Under the pieces are notes generated by a model that did not search any database, was not told where the DNA came from, and was given only the letters and a program-made list of their open reading frames with translations. DNA of 64,000 nt from Diaporthe sp. PMI_573 (Eukaryota > Ascomycota > Sordariomycetes > Diaporthales > Diaporthaceae), in NCBI GenBank assembly GCA_021399435.1, contig JAJTUP010000002.1, forward strand, positions 372,001-436,000, given 5' to 3'. The position numbers and the translations under genes were made by a program. The stretch's first letter is position 1. Each line of letters begins with the position of its first letter. Positions 1 to 10,862 of this stretch are shown here, piece by piece.

Positions 1-1159
1 CACCGTGTCCCTGACTGGAACGACCCTGTTATTTCACGGATATACAAGGTGCTGGAGCACTTCAGCCAGATGGCCGAGCCTGGGGCGTGGCTGGTCGACT
101 CGTTCCCCTTCCTGGCCAAGCTACCATCGAGAATGGTGCAGAACTGGTGGAATATCGGGCGTGAGTGGTTCGAGTACGATTCCAAGGTATACTTGGACTT
201 GTATCTGGACCTTATTGCCAAGGTCAATGAGGGAACCGCGCCTGACTGCTTCATTCGCGACGTCTACGAGCGCATCCAGCAAAGCCCCGAGAAACACGCA
301 ATTAGTGACGAGATGGCTGCATACGCGGCTGGCTCGCTCGTCGAAGCTGGCAGCGAGTCGACGTCGACGGTCATTAACGCGTGGATCATGGCATGCCAGC
401 TATTCCCGAACGTGATTGGGTCCGCACAGGAAGAACTAGACCGCGTCGTGGGCCCGGACCGGATGCCCACTTTCGACGACGAAGACAAGCTGCCGTACAT
501 AAGGGCCATGGTCAAGGAAACACTAAGGTGGTGGCCTATTACTAAGCCTGGTATGCCTCACAGCGTCACAGAGGATGACTGGTATGAGGGTTACTTCATC
601 CCCAAGGGAAGCGTGGTTGTCATCAACTGGTGGTAAGTGCAGTGTCCTTAAAAGGATCCCTTTAGTCTAGTCTTCGTCTTCCATATCGCGTTCAAACGCT
701 GACGATAAAATCTTGTTTGACGCACCATTTAGGGCAATACACTACGATGAGAATAGATGGGATAATGCACACGTCTACGATCCTGGCCGCTATCTTTCCG
801 ATCCACACACGACAGCTGAGTGTGTCAACCTCGCCGACGCTACAAAGCGTGATCACTATTCATACGGGTCCGGGCGACGCATATGCACGGGAATGCACCT
901 GGCGCAGAATTCGCTCTTTATCAACATGGCACGGACGCTGTGGGCTTTCAATATTAAACGGGCGATGGGTCCCGAAGGAGAGGAGATAGAACCCGTGGTC
1001 CAGTCTCAGCCAGGCTTTATCCACACTCCAGCCAGATTCAAGGCCGTGTTAGAACCCAGGAGCGAGAGGCACGCCGAGATTGTCGAGAGGGAATGGTTGA
1101 CAGCCAGGGAAGCTGGGGTGAATTGGTCGAGGAAGAAGACATTTCAAATGGCGCGATGA
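1..1159 (+). CDS. Cytochrome P450 monooxygenase, 5' end cut by window edge
   Basis: Heme-thiolate monooxygenase, C-terminal roughly two-thirds only; the reading frame is open from base 1, so the start and membrane anchor lie left of the window. Two exons are seen: 1-632 and 733-1159, joined across a GTAAGT...TTTAG intron so that a Trp codon is split. Visible P450 landmarks, in order, are an I-helix region with AGSESTST (oxygen-activation groove), the K-helix ETLRW (ExxR), and the heme loop YGSGRRICTG with the Cys ligand. The substrate is unknown. It resembles the microsomal P450s of fungal polyketide/terpenoid clusters (O-methylsterigmatocystin-oxidoreductase-like superfamily group). It lies tail-to-tail with the flavin monooxygenase at 1448-3577. 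Family call is firm; subfamily and reaction are not. Confidence 0.93.
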
Positions 1160-1447
1160 AGTGGAACTACGTGTTTTATTCGGGCTAGACCTACATGTGC
1201 TTTACAGGTCTAATATCCATTTAACCTTGCTTGTGAATATCTGTGGGATCTTGATTACTGCATATCCAAGACGTTGGGCACATATTAGCGCTGTGTATCG
1301 TCACAAGAACTGTGTTCCGCACACCAAGACTCGGATACGGGGCTCGTAGACCATTTACAAACTTTGCATTATTCTTCCCGGTCATCTAGGACGATAGACG
1401 TGTAATTGGGAAAACAAAGGCCAATATGAATAGCAGATGTATTATGA

Positions 1448-3577
1448 TCATTTCTGAAATTCTCCCATGTTATCCAGCTTGTAATCAGTCACTTGCGTCG
1501 TCGTACCACTCGTCGCGGTGAATGCAGCCGGAATTTTGTCTGGACTGTTGAAATCGCTCTGGCTGCAAATTGCGCTGTGGTACCCGACAGCCGTTTCCAT
1601 AATGTTGCGCGCGAGTGACAGATCTCTCACCGAATCGCCTCTCCAGGCCACGTGGCTATCGGGTCGCACAAGAACCAGGGACTTCTCCCAAACTTGCTTT
1701 GCATGATCTTCGTTAAGGAGCTGCATGTGGCTTAACGGAACGCCCAAGTCGCTGGCTGCCTCCACTAGGTGCTGACTGCCTCGCTCGTGGTTGACCGGCA
1801 GATTGTGGAACTCGACTAATGTGAAATGAGGACCGAAATTGTCGAAAATAGCAGAACCGTCACTAAGGAAGACATGGGGTGGACGACCTCCGGGCCAGGT
1901 AGTAGGGTGGTAGACATGAGGGTCCCATACTGGTTCCTTGTTGTCCTCGTCGTCCTCCTTCCCGTTCAAGGTGCTGAGAATGATATCGGACTGATACCTA
2001 TATCCCATCTCGACGCCAAAATCTGTGTTCTCTCCATCATTCTCCTGATAATGACTACGAACCCAGTCCCTCAGCCTTCTCCCCTCCACCGAGTCGTCCC
2101 TTTCGAGCTCATGCGCCCCTCCGCCAGCCAGGGGCGCAACAGCTTGCATGTGTACAGCCATATGCACACCGGACCTTTCGACATTCTTGATGGCGACGGG
2201 GCGACGCTCCGCCTCGTAGGATGCTAGCAGACCCGGTGGATGGCCCCAACCGCGGATTACGGCCGCTAGCTTCCAGCCGATGTCATACGCATCGCCCAGC
2301 CCCGTATTCATGCCATATCCGCCAGTGGGTACATTTTGGTGGGCCGCGTCGCCAGCGAGGAAGATTCGCATCTCGGGGCCGGAGAAACTGCGTGCTACGG
2401 CAATGCTGGGGCGATAAGTAGAACGGACAAGAATCTCGTCGATTTTGATCTTATACGGACCATGGACGCCGCCGAGGAGGGTATAGACGGCTTCTTCTGA
2501 GGAAATAGTCGATGGATCAACTCCAGGAGGGATTGGAAGATGGATTGTAAAGACCTTGAAGCTAAATGAGAAGGGAAATGTGCCGGGTGGGTTCCTGGTT
2601 GCTTACCTCTTTTGAATCTTGCGAGATGGCTGCTCCGCCGAACTCGCCGTTCTTGAGAATGAAGAGGTGCCAAAAGTGTCCTTGCTTAAAGAGGCGCGAG
2701 GTGTCGCTTGACTTGAAGTGAATGAGAAGGAAGCACGCTGGCCTGAAGGTTGCCATCAGTTGTCAGTCACAATTTACTCGCCGTTGTTATTCTTCAGACT
2801 TACACCGGGCCACCATCAAGAGGTATCTCAAGACATCGTCGACACCGACTCGAAGCCCCGTCACAAGCCACGGCGTATTTCGCCTTGAAGCGATGCGGCT
2901 TGGTTCCGGTTTCAGCTGCTCTACTGACTTCCGCGGTGACCCCGTCAGCCGTCTCCTTGGCAGACTCCAGCTTCCAGCCGAATCGAGCGTCGATGAGTGG
3001 ATTCTCATCGCATACGGTCTTCATCCAGGCCTCAAAGACCTCCTGAGAGATTCGCTGGTAGGGCTCTAGAGGCTGTGTTCCATCATTTGTGGCTCTGATC
3101 CGTCTACGAAACTCCTCCACGGACGGATGATCCCACGCGGTGACTGGTCGTTCCTGGCTCAGCCCCGTGGTCATAAGAACGTTGTAGGGTGTTTCTGGAG
3201 AAACGCCTTTCTGTCGTAGCTCCTCGGCCAGCCCCAACTTTCGGAAGAACTCCATGGAGCGAACGTTGGTCAAGTCCATCTTTGGCCACCTGTTAAGAGA
3301 CTAGTCAGCTGCCTCTCTGGTTTGAATATGGCCAGTGATGAAACCGACTGTGGGCATGAGATCACCTTGTAGTATCTGCATTCCTCTCTAACACGACTGA
3401 CGGCACGCCGTAAAATGCGAGAACAACCGCAGTGAGCAAGCCTACGGGCCCACCTCCAACGATTAACACACGATCATCGGCGAGGATCTCTTCAGTCACT
3501 GTGTTCGAGCCATCGGACTGTTTCCCTCCCTTAGTAGCCATCATAGAGCGACGGGACACTTCCGTTTGAGGGGTCAC
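1448..3577 (-). CDS. FAD-dependent aromatic monooxygenase, phenol 2-monooxygenase (PheA/TfdB) type
   Basis: Flavoprotein hydroxylase for a phenolic substrate using NAD(P)H and O2. Exons on the minus strand are 3577-3366, 3289-2804, 2742-2607 and 2554-1448, giving about 646 aa, normal for the family. The FAD/Rossmann motif VGGGPVGLL is near residues 38-46, the NAD(P)H/FAD 'DG' motif is in CDGASSR, and the second FAD motif GDAAH followed by P-GG-GMN lies in the last exon. The C-terminal part (LVEFHNL to LVRPDSHVAWR) matches the thioredoxin-like dimerisation domain of phenol hydroxylases. The first Met is at 3577; a Met pair at 3544-3539 is an alternative start. It diverges from the SDR at 3981 across a 403-bp shared promoter, which suggests co-regulation. 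The exact substrate cannot be read from sequence. Confidence 0.92.
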
Positions 3578-3980
3578 GAAGTTGAGTCAACTTTTACTCG
3601 CAGATGCCGACCTTGGCAACGTGAGTCTTTGACGAATCGATAGAAGTCAGAATCAACGTCAAATACCAATATGGATTTGATCAAATTCTGAAGTGGCCGT
3701 CTGCGGCTTCTGTAGAGAATATCAATATGCAACTGGAGTAGGCTAGAACATGTTCCGGGGACTCGGCGTGACATGGGTGATGTCGCTTAGAGCGGAAGGA
3801 CAGTCATGCGACCCCGGGATATGTCATGAAGGTTCCGCCATCAACTTTGCCCGATTTCCCCTCAAGATTTCTTCTATATTTACTGTTAGGCAAATTAATT
3901 GATACAGAGTGATCTGTTTGATTCTGTGTGAGAGCCCACGTAATTGACAGTCATCTTGTGTTTTGACATAGTACAAAAAA
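3578..3980. promoter_or_regulatory. Divergent promoter between flavin monooxygenase and SDR
   Basis: The 403 bp between two divergently transcribed start codons must hold both promoters. It contains GCGGAA (3792-3797) and its reverse complement TTCCGC (3833-3838), separated by 35 nt. These resemble half-sites of the CCGCGGAA elements seen upstream of other genes in this cluster. Functional assignment is inference. Confidence 0.5.
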
Positions 3981-5210
3981 ATGTCTCAAGGGTTCTCAGT
4001 GAATGATAAAATCGTGGCCGTGACGGGAGGGGGATCAGGTATTGATGCACCTTCCTATATCCTCGCACATTCTCTTAATCCGTCTACCCGCGATCTCGTT
4101 TTGACTGACAGAAGCATTCGGGTGTCTGTTTAGGCATTGGACTCACCTATACCCTGCTCGCTCGAGAAAGAGGGGCAAGGAAAGTGATAATCGCAGATTT
4201 GCGTCTTACAGAGGATGCAAAGGAGGCCGTACGGTCTGACCAAAACATCATTTTCCTGCCCTGTAACGTAACAGTCTGGAAGGACCTTCAGGCCATCATC
4301 GATACATCACTCGCGAAATTCGGAGATGTCCCCGACGTCTACGTCGCCTCGGCTGGAGTCTTTGAGCCTGTAGGTTTCCTTGGTGGAGACGAGTCAGGAT
4401 CAGGATAGGACTAAACTTTCTGATGAAGCCTTATTCGAATTTCTGGGAAGATCCGGAGCCCCTAGATGCCAATGGCTACGCATCGGTGGACATCAACGTC
4501 AACCACCCGGTGAGTGTTTCTGTTTCTGATGCCTTCAATGTTCAGGGCTTGGCTTCATTTTGAGAGCCGCTGGACGATGCTCCGCTGATTATGGGTGGGA
4601 ACCCGTATCAGATCAAATTGACTCGCCTGGCCATGCGTGCCTTACTCGGAAGAGACAAGAAAGGGGTCGTTGCGATCATTGCTTCTATGGCCGGTTATAC
4701 TAAGCACTACTCTGCTCCACTCTACTCCGCCACGAAGCATGCCGTCGTTGGGTTTACTCGCAGCATGGGAGACGCCGAGCAGCTTCAGGGTGTCAAGGTA
4801 GTAGCTATCTGTCCAGGGTATGTTCGTTCATGCTGTTATGAAGCATCCTCCAGGCCGTTTGGCGCTGACTCGCTCGAGCTAGAATTGTTATGACGCCCAT
4901 CTGGACCGACGGTACGCCAGGCGCCAGCATCCGCTTTGGCATCACGGATGAGGTCTCTCTGACGGCGGATACGGTAGCTGCCGCCATCGACGAGGCGATC
5001 GAGTCACCAGAGATTCCCGGCGGAACCATCCTTGAAATCTCCCTCGGCAGCAAGCGAGCTGTTCCGGAATGGAGCATTCCGCCACCCACCGATACGGAAG
5101 ACGGTGGGGAACCGGCTAAGGGGACAGCCATGCCACCGGAGGCAATCCACCGAGTGCTAGGGCCGATCCAGGAAATCACCGAAGCTGAGCGAGGTGGGCT
5201 CCTTCAATGA
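3981..5210 (+). CDS. Short-chain dehydrogenase/reductase (classical SDR, 15-PGDH-like)
   Basis: NAD(P)-dependent oxidoreductase of alcohol/ketone groups. Five exons: 3981-4038, 4134-4369, 4429-4509, 4612-4817 and 4883-5210, giving 302 aa. The cofactor glycine motif TGGGSGIG is split by intron 1. The strand-4 motif is ASAG (in place of the usual NNAG), the catalytic Ser lies in IIASMAG, and the active-site YSATK (YxxxK) is intact. The strand-6 PG motif (CPG) is followed by IVMTPIW. Intron 2 has a clear branch point (ACTAAAC). The tail of about 90 residues after the core is typical of fungal 15-hydroxyprostaglandin-dehydrogenase-like SDRs. It shares a promoter with the phenol-hydroxylase-type gene, so it plausibly oxidises or reduces an intermediate of the same pathway. 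Confidence 0.92.
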
Positions 5211-5640
5211 TAAGGGTATGTCAACATTGCAGCATCCACTAGCTGCTTTCATCACGCTGAGACATCATATTGTAAAAGGCTGCTACAAAATCAGATTGAT
5301 AAATTCGAGTATAACTGCATCGGGACGTACAATCAACGTGCCTCGTATTCCATCTTGCGCTGGGATTTTCAAGGATCGCCGGAGCCAGCGGAAGACCAGG
5401 CTCCCCGGCCTCCGGAGACCTTCACATGTATTCACAAGCCCCGGCGGGGAGGGGCAGCAGGGGGGGGGGGTGTTTGCGAACAGGATACCTACCCGGCATA
5501 CATGTGTTTTACAGTCTAGTACTGGAAATGCACAATGCGCCCAAGGTTCGACGGGATCGCCTCGCAAACAATACACCTCGTTTTCCATGCCTTTGGTAGA
5601 TGTCCCTCATATGCGCGCCACTCTTGTAAATGCCAACATA
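5211..5640. promoter_or_regulatory. Promoter region of the second P450
   Basis: 430 bp between the SDR stop and the P450 start codon. It contains GCGGAA at 5398-5403 and an 11-nt G run at 5460-5470. The region is open in one frame upstream of the P450, but no motif supports coding there. No TATA box was recognised. Confidence 0.4.
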
Positions 5641-8032
5641 ATGTCTCTATCGGCGATTTCAAAGGATTTGCAGATGACTCACGTGTACTGGGGCGTCGTC
5701 CTCATGACAACAGTGCTGTTACTCGGGCGGATTTTGCAATACGGCATGCGAACCAAGGATCTCCCCCCGGGACCGCCGACGACGCCCTTGATCGGGAACC
5801 TACTGCAGATGCCCACCAAGAACTTTCATACTGGCTTGCAGAAGTTGACGCAGCAGTGTAAGTGTGAACACACAGTTTTTCTGTCAACAGAACTTGATGT
5901 CCGAAGTACTCACTTGGCGCGGATTAACCGGCTGCCGGCAGATGGACCAATTGTGACGATGAAGCTTGGAAGCCAAAACTTATTCCTTCTCAACGATCCT
6001 GCTATCGTTCGGGATCTGATCGAAAAGAGGCAGAGCAACTATTCATGCCGGCCGGATTTCTACATGCGAAGCTTTGGAGACAATTTGAATATTGCAATGC
6101 GAGAGTATGATGCCCCCCCCCCGCTTTTTCCTCTTCCTTGTGTGACGATTCTCTGGTGTTGCATGTGTTTTACTTCGATTGGCTGATGACAGTCTTTCGA
6201 GAGCAGCAACGATGAAACGTGGCGAAGGCAGAGGAAAATGTATCACGTCCGACTCAACGCGAAGTCAGCGGACAGATACCTTCCGTACCAAGTGAGTGCA
6301 AAGTTAGACGCCTTCACTGATTTGGTCGGTGGATCGAATCGAATCTCTGACAAGAGCTGTAAGACGTTCGACAGCTTGCAGCTGCTTCATGACCTCGTCG
6401 TCAAGCCCGACGATTGGGTAGAACACGTGAGACGGTACACGGCGAGCATATCGACGACCATGCTGTATGGCTGGCGAACACCCAGGACAGGAACGGGATA
6501 CGTGAAAGACCTCTTGGAATGGGTTGAGGTCACCTCGGAGGCTCTTAACTTCAATCTCGTTGACTTCTATCCGTTCTTGAAGGTGATATACGACATTATG
6601 CCGCATTGGCTTCTTCCTAGCAAGCACAAACTTCACGAGCTACAAAAGCTCGAGAATCGTGTGTTCTACGATCTTCTCAACCGTGCCAAAGATAGGTTGA
6701 AAACTGGTCAAGCCTATCCCAGTCAGTCCATCCACCTCACTCGCGCGTGTTTTGGTTTGTTACAAACTCTCTAGGTCGTGTCATTGCAGGCTAATATCAT
6801 GACTTGTCGATTCCAGGTTTCATTCGCGATATGCTGGAGGACAAAGACAATGACAGGCTGACAGATCGTCAAATTGCCAATAATGCTGCTCACGGATTCG
6901 GCGCAGCCATGTAAGAATCCGTCTCAATACCACAACCGAGTACATCCGAGGACCTGACATCAAGTTTATCGCACAGGGACACTTCTGCGAACACAATCAT
7001 GGGGTTCATCAAGGTAGTTTGGAACCCATCAACCTGGCAGATGCCAAGTATGGAGCATCTGAGCTGATAAGACTCCCGGGAACAGGCAATGGTTCTGTTT
7101 CCTCATGTCCAAGCAAAGGCACAGGAGGAGCTTGATCAGGTTATCGGAAGCAATCGGCTACCAACGTGGGACGACCGTCCCAGTCTACCTTATATCCGCG
7201 GAGTGGTCGAGGAAACGCTAAGATGTAAGCCGAGCAACAGTCGCTCCTCACCAGTACGCTTCAATATCATTTCGGCTAACTCCTAAACGACCAGGGGCTC
7301 CCAGTCCCATAAGTGGCGCTGTGCCGCATTCGGCCAGAGAAGACGACATTTACAATGGCAAGACGATCACAAAGGGTTCGATCGTGATGATGAACGTATG
7401 TGTTCCTGTACACCCAATTCTTTCACGATCAGAGCATATGCACAAGGGTTCCTTTCTTGAAATAAATAGAGGCATTACGACTTGAACTTATACCACTGTG
7501 AAGATATGGAGCCTAAACCACGACCGCTACTCAAACCCGCGTGACTTCGACCCGCTTCGCCAAAACCCAGCGTTAACGCTGACGGAGAACAACGCCATCA
7601 ACCAGGACTCCGTACGGCGCCTGCACTTCACATTTGGTGCTGGAAGGCGCGTGTGTCCCGGGTTCCACGTCGCGCAGAGGAATCTGTTCCTGGCCATATC
7701 GCGAATGCTGTGGGCGTTCAACATCGAGCGGCAGCGGGACGTCTATGGTAGAGAGACGCCCATTGATCGAGATGCGATCGCGCCTGAGAATGGGTTGATT
7801 GTGCGGCCGGCGGACTTTGAGTAAGTGTCATCCGAATTTTGTGTGAAGCGAGAAGTATCTTGCATTCTTCTTGAGACATTGATCTAAAATCCCGCGTAGA
7901 TGCACTCTCACACCACGTGATTCGTTGCGGAAGAAGCTCATTGTCGAGGCGTGGAGGGATGCGGAGAAGAGCCTTGATTCAGAAGGTAACTTCAACGCTG
8001 AGTTTATCAAGGCTTCATTTGGAGAACTCTAG
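5641..8032 (+). CDS. Cytochrome P450 monooxygenase (microsomal, O-methylsterigmatocystin oxidoreductase-like)
   Basis: Complete fungal P450 of about 571 aa in nine exons: 5641-5857, 5942-6104, 6207-6721, 6817-6910, 6977-7013, 7086-7224, 7295-7395, 7504-7820 and 7900-8032. Each junction restores a conserved P450 stretch. An N-terminal membrane anchor of about 20 hydrophobic residues is followed by the proline-rich hinge DLPPGPP. The I-helix reads FGAAMDTSANT, the K-helix has EETLRW (ExxR), and the heme loop is FGAGRRVCPG. The start at 5641 was chosen because it places the anchor and hinge at normal spacing; Mets further upstream in frame have no P450 content. It converges with the salicylate-hydroxylase-like gene. 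It probably hydroxylates a cluster intermediate at the ER; the substrate is unknown. Confidence 0.93.
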
Positions 8033-8266
8033 GCTTTATCGCATCTCAGTTGTAATCGCAATTTCATATCATTCTTCTGTAACAAGACTTCGGACCAGGG
8101 AGCATTAGCTTGGGTATGAACGATTTGATGACTTTCATTGACGCTGAATCCAACGTGACCCATTCAGGATGGCGGCACTAAACGTATTGTATCGAGGACG
8201 CGCGGACATGCAACAAAGTGCACATAATGATATTTAAGAAACAGCGTTTATTCTTTGGCCTGCTCA

Positions 8267-9840
8267 TCAATGACCATTGCTTACGCTCGAACGGTAGTCC
8301 CTTGTCTTGTAGAACTTCTCGTCCACCTTCCTCCCCTCATGGGCGAGCATCGTCTCGATAGTCCAGTCCTCGTGTACATGGCCCGGTGGCACGTTCTTCG
8401 AGACAAATGGCGTGCCGTTCTGCAAGTGCCGCACCACGACATCGAAATTCTCCTCAGCATACTTGGCCGCATCAGTGCCCAGGAGCCACGCCGGCTGGGG
8501 TAGCCTGAGCATCTCTGGGTTCTTGGCTACCGCCTCCCAGTCGGTTTGGTGCCACATATGGCGCGTCTCCCAACCCATGCGCTGCGTCAGGCTTGTCCGC
8601 TCGTATCTATATCAAATGAGTTGTTAACTTTACCGCATCACTAAACTTGAAAGAACGATGGGGGCAACCGCAAACTTTAGTTTGTACGGTGGTGTTACTA
8701 CGCACCTCAGTTTGTGATATGCCCTGAGAGCAGTAGGAATATCAACCACACCCGTCTTCACCTTCTCCAGAACCACACCGATAGTGGCAGCGTCCTCGAT
8801 GGCCTGTGCGGCCCCAGTCCCAGCTGTTGGCAGATGAGGATGCGCCGAGTCGCCCATCAAGCAAACGCGACCACCATCTGAGACCCACTTGGACACAGGG
8901 TCGCGCCAGAGCAGCTTGTAGTCTACGAGCACCTCGGGGGGGATCCGCCGGATAATATGAGACAGCATGGGACTCCACCCTTCGACGCAGGCCAACATGT
9001 CATCGATATCGCCAGGTAGATTCCAGTCCTCCTCAATGTCGGAGGTGTCTTTGTGCGTGACAAAGCATGTCGCCGACTGCAGGGCTGGGTTCGTCGTGAG
9101 GATGGCGTGCGTATTCTCGGCGATCCATATCTTGAAAAGGGCCTCTTTCGAATTGGCAATATCCGCTGTGATAGGGTCTTTCGCGAGCGCGTCTAGCGGG
9201 AACCACGACCGGTAGACAGCAAAGCCGCTCTTCTTGGGGCGGTCCCCCATGCCAGTGACGTGTTTCCTCGTCTTGCTGTGTACGCCGTCTGCGGCGATGA
9301 GGACATCGGCTTCAAACCTTTGGCCGGCCACGGAGCACCCGGCCGAGTTTTCCGTCTCAAAGACATCAGTCACGGCAGAGCCTAGATGGACATCGACGCC
9401 GAGGGACACGGCGTATTCATAGAGCTTTAGCTGGATGCGAGCTCGCTTGCCGTATGCATTGGGATATCCGTCGTACTCCTTAGGCAGTTTCTGTTCAAGG
9501 AACACTTTGCCATCCTTACTCATGATAGACAGAGTGCCGGGTGTAGTTGAAGTATCCTTGGTGTCTTCCAGTATATCGCCCCATGATTCCATCAGCCGGG
9601 TTGCGTTTGCTGCTATCTGAATCACGTCCCCTTTGACCAGTCAGCACAAGAATGTGGCGCAAGTCCTCCATATTCTGGATAGGAGATTATAGTCCGACGC
9701 ATACCTTGTCTTTTCATGTCTGGTGCAGTTTCGAAAACAAGCACCTTGACGCCCCTTTTTGCCAATTCTATAGCAACAGAGAGCCCAGCGAACCCGGCAC
9801 CAATTACAATGGCATTCGTGAGGGGATTGGTCCCAGCCAT
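8267..9840 (-). CDS. FAD-dependent monooxygenase, salicylate hydroxylase-like
   Basis: Group A flavin monooxygenase that hydroxylates (sometimes with decarboxylation) an aromatic acid. Exons on the minus strand: 9840-9705, 9630-8706 and 8606-8267, totalling 466 aa. Motifs: Rossmann VIGAGFAGLS at the N-terminus, the 'DG' motif in AADGVHSKTR, and the second FAD motif GDSAHPHLPTAGTG. The ATG at 9840 places the Rossmann fold about 11 residues in; the open frame upstream to 9912 is not needed. The head faces the Zn2Cys6 gene at 10863 across about 1 kb. A second, different aromatic hydroxylase in the same cluster (with 1448-3577) suggests stepwise ring oxidation. Related enzymes act in fungal polyketide clusters, including ring-dearomatising steps, but the reaction here is not deducible. 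Confidence 0.92.
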
Positions 9841-10862
9841 CTTTACTATAACTAAATTGCAATACTGCTGAGGGCAATCCGCTTCTGTGCATCCGTTGGT
9901 AAGGGCACTCAACCTGATGCCATTCGTTTATAAGGGCGAGAACCAAGATTCTGATGCTTTAGCGTGATCCATCGTCTGTATAACTATGTATTGAAGTATA
10001 TCCCTACAGGGAGACCCTGGCACTGGACTCCTTGGGTCCCGAACGCAAGGGAATGCAGCCTTTCGCAACTTACTTCGTATTACGGAGAACGTTATGATGG
10101 GACTAGAAGCAAGAGTGGCGTTGTAGTCATCCGGAGCCCGGAGCAGAAGCATCCAACCTCCGGCCCAATGATGTGGTGCCGATCTGAATACCCCAGCTTT
10201 GGCGAGCGGCTCCTCCCGGTCTCATGCGTCTATCCCCATTACCCCGGATTTCCCACTGGCAGGACAGGGGTGTGCGATAAGGGTAGGCGCACAATGGCGC
10301 GGCTCGGACAACTTCATGTTCGAGGCCAGCATCGGACTCACCACTGGCCCGAGTGAGGAACACGCCGTGTTGAGCTGCCCACAAAATAACCTTTGGGATG
10401 ATAGCTGGAGGATAACTCAATTGACACTTGCCAGGCTTGCGTCATTGCATTTGACAAATTTGTAATTCTCTCTGCATCCAATGCCGCCTGGTCCGCCTGA
10501 TGTCTTGGCTATGGAATCCATCATCTAATTCAGAACATCCGTCAAGGTGCTTGCTGCGCACTGTTTTGTTTAGCGAAACTCACAGCATCTTATAACGTAT
10601 GGCAGGTAGCAGCAAGTGCTTGATTTCGGCAGTGTTACACTTGGTATATTTTACGAAGTACCAAGTATCTGCAGCCCAGTAACGAGTGACGAGGGGCCCC
10701 CGGGCCCCTCGGTTCACCCCGCAAATATCCTCACACGAGACTCCAGCCCACGTGCAATCTCAACGAATTTAGACGTGGACAACATCGAATCCAGCCGCGA
10801 AGAACTTTGCCAGTATTTCGGAGAGACGTACCACTGCTTTGATAATCGCTAGAGAAAGCAAC
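9841..10862. promoter_or_regulatory. Divergent intergenic region, flavin monooxygenase / Zn2Cys6 regulator
   Basis: About 1.0 kb without a supported gene. It must contain the promoters of the two divergent genes. A GC-rich inverted repeat sits at 10691-10710 (listed separately). Short open frames here show no recognisable domain. Confidence 0.45.
10691..10710. repeat. GC-rich 9-bp inverted repeat upstream of regulator gene
   Basis: GAGGGGCCC and GGGCCCCTC flank a 2-nt centre, 153 bp before the regulator's start codon. It could be an operator-like protein site or a hairpin in the 5' leader. This is seen directly; function is inference. Confidence 0.55.

Noticed and set aside
5194..5640. Open frame upstream of the second P450, continuous with its exon 1
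   Set aside because: No P450 or other motif in it; the ATG at 5641 gives a normal anchor and hinge, and the segment overlaps the SDR stop and promoter.
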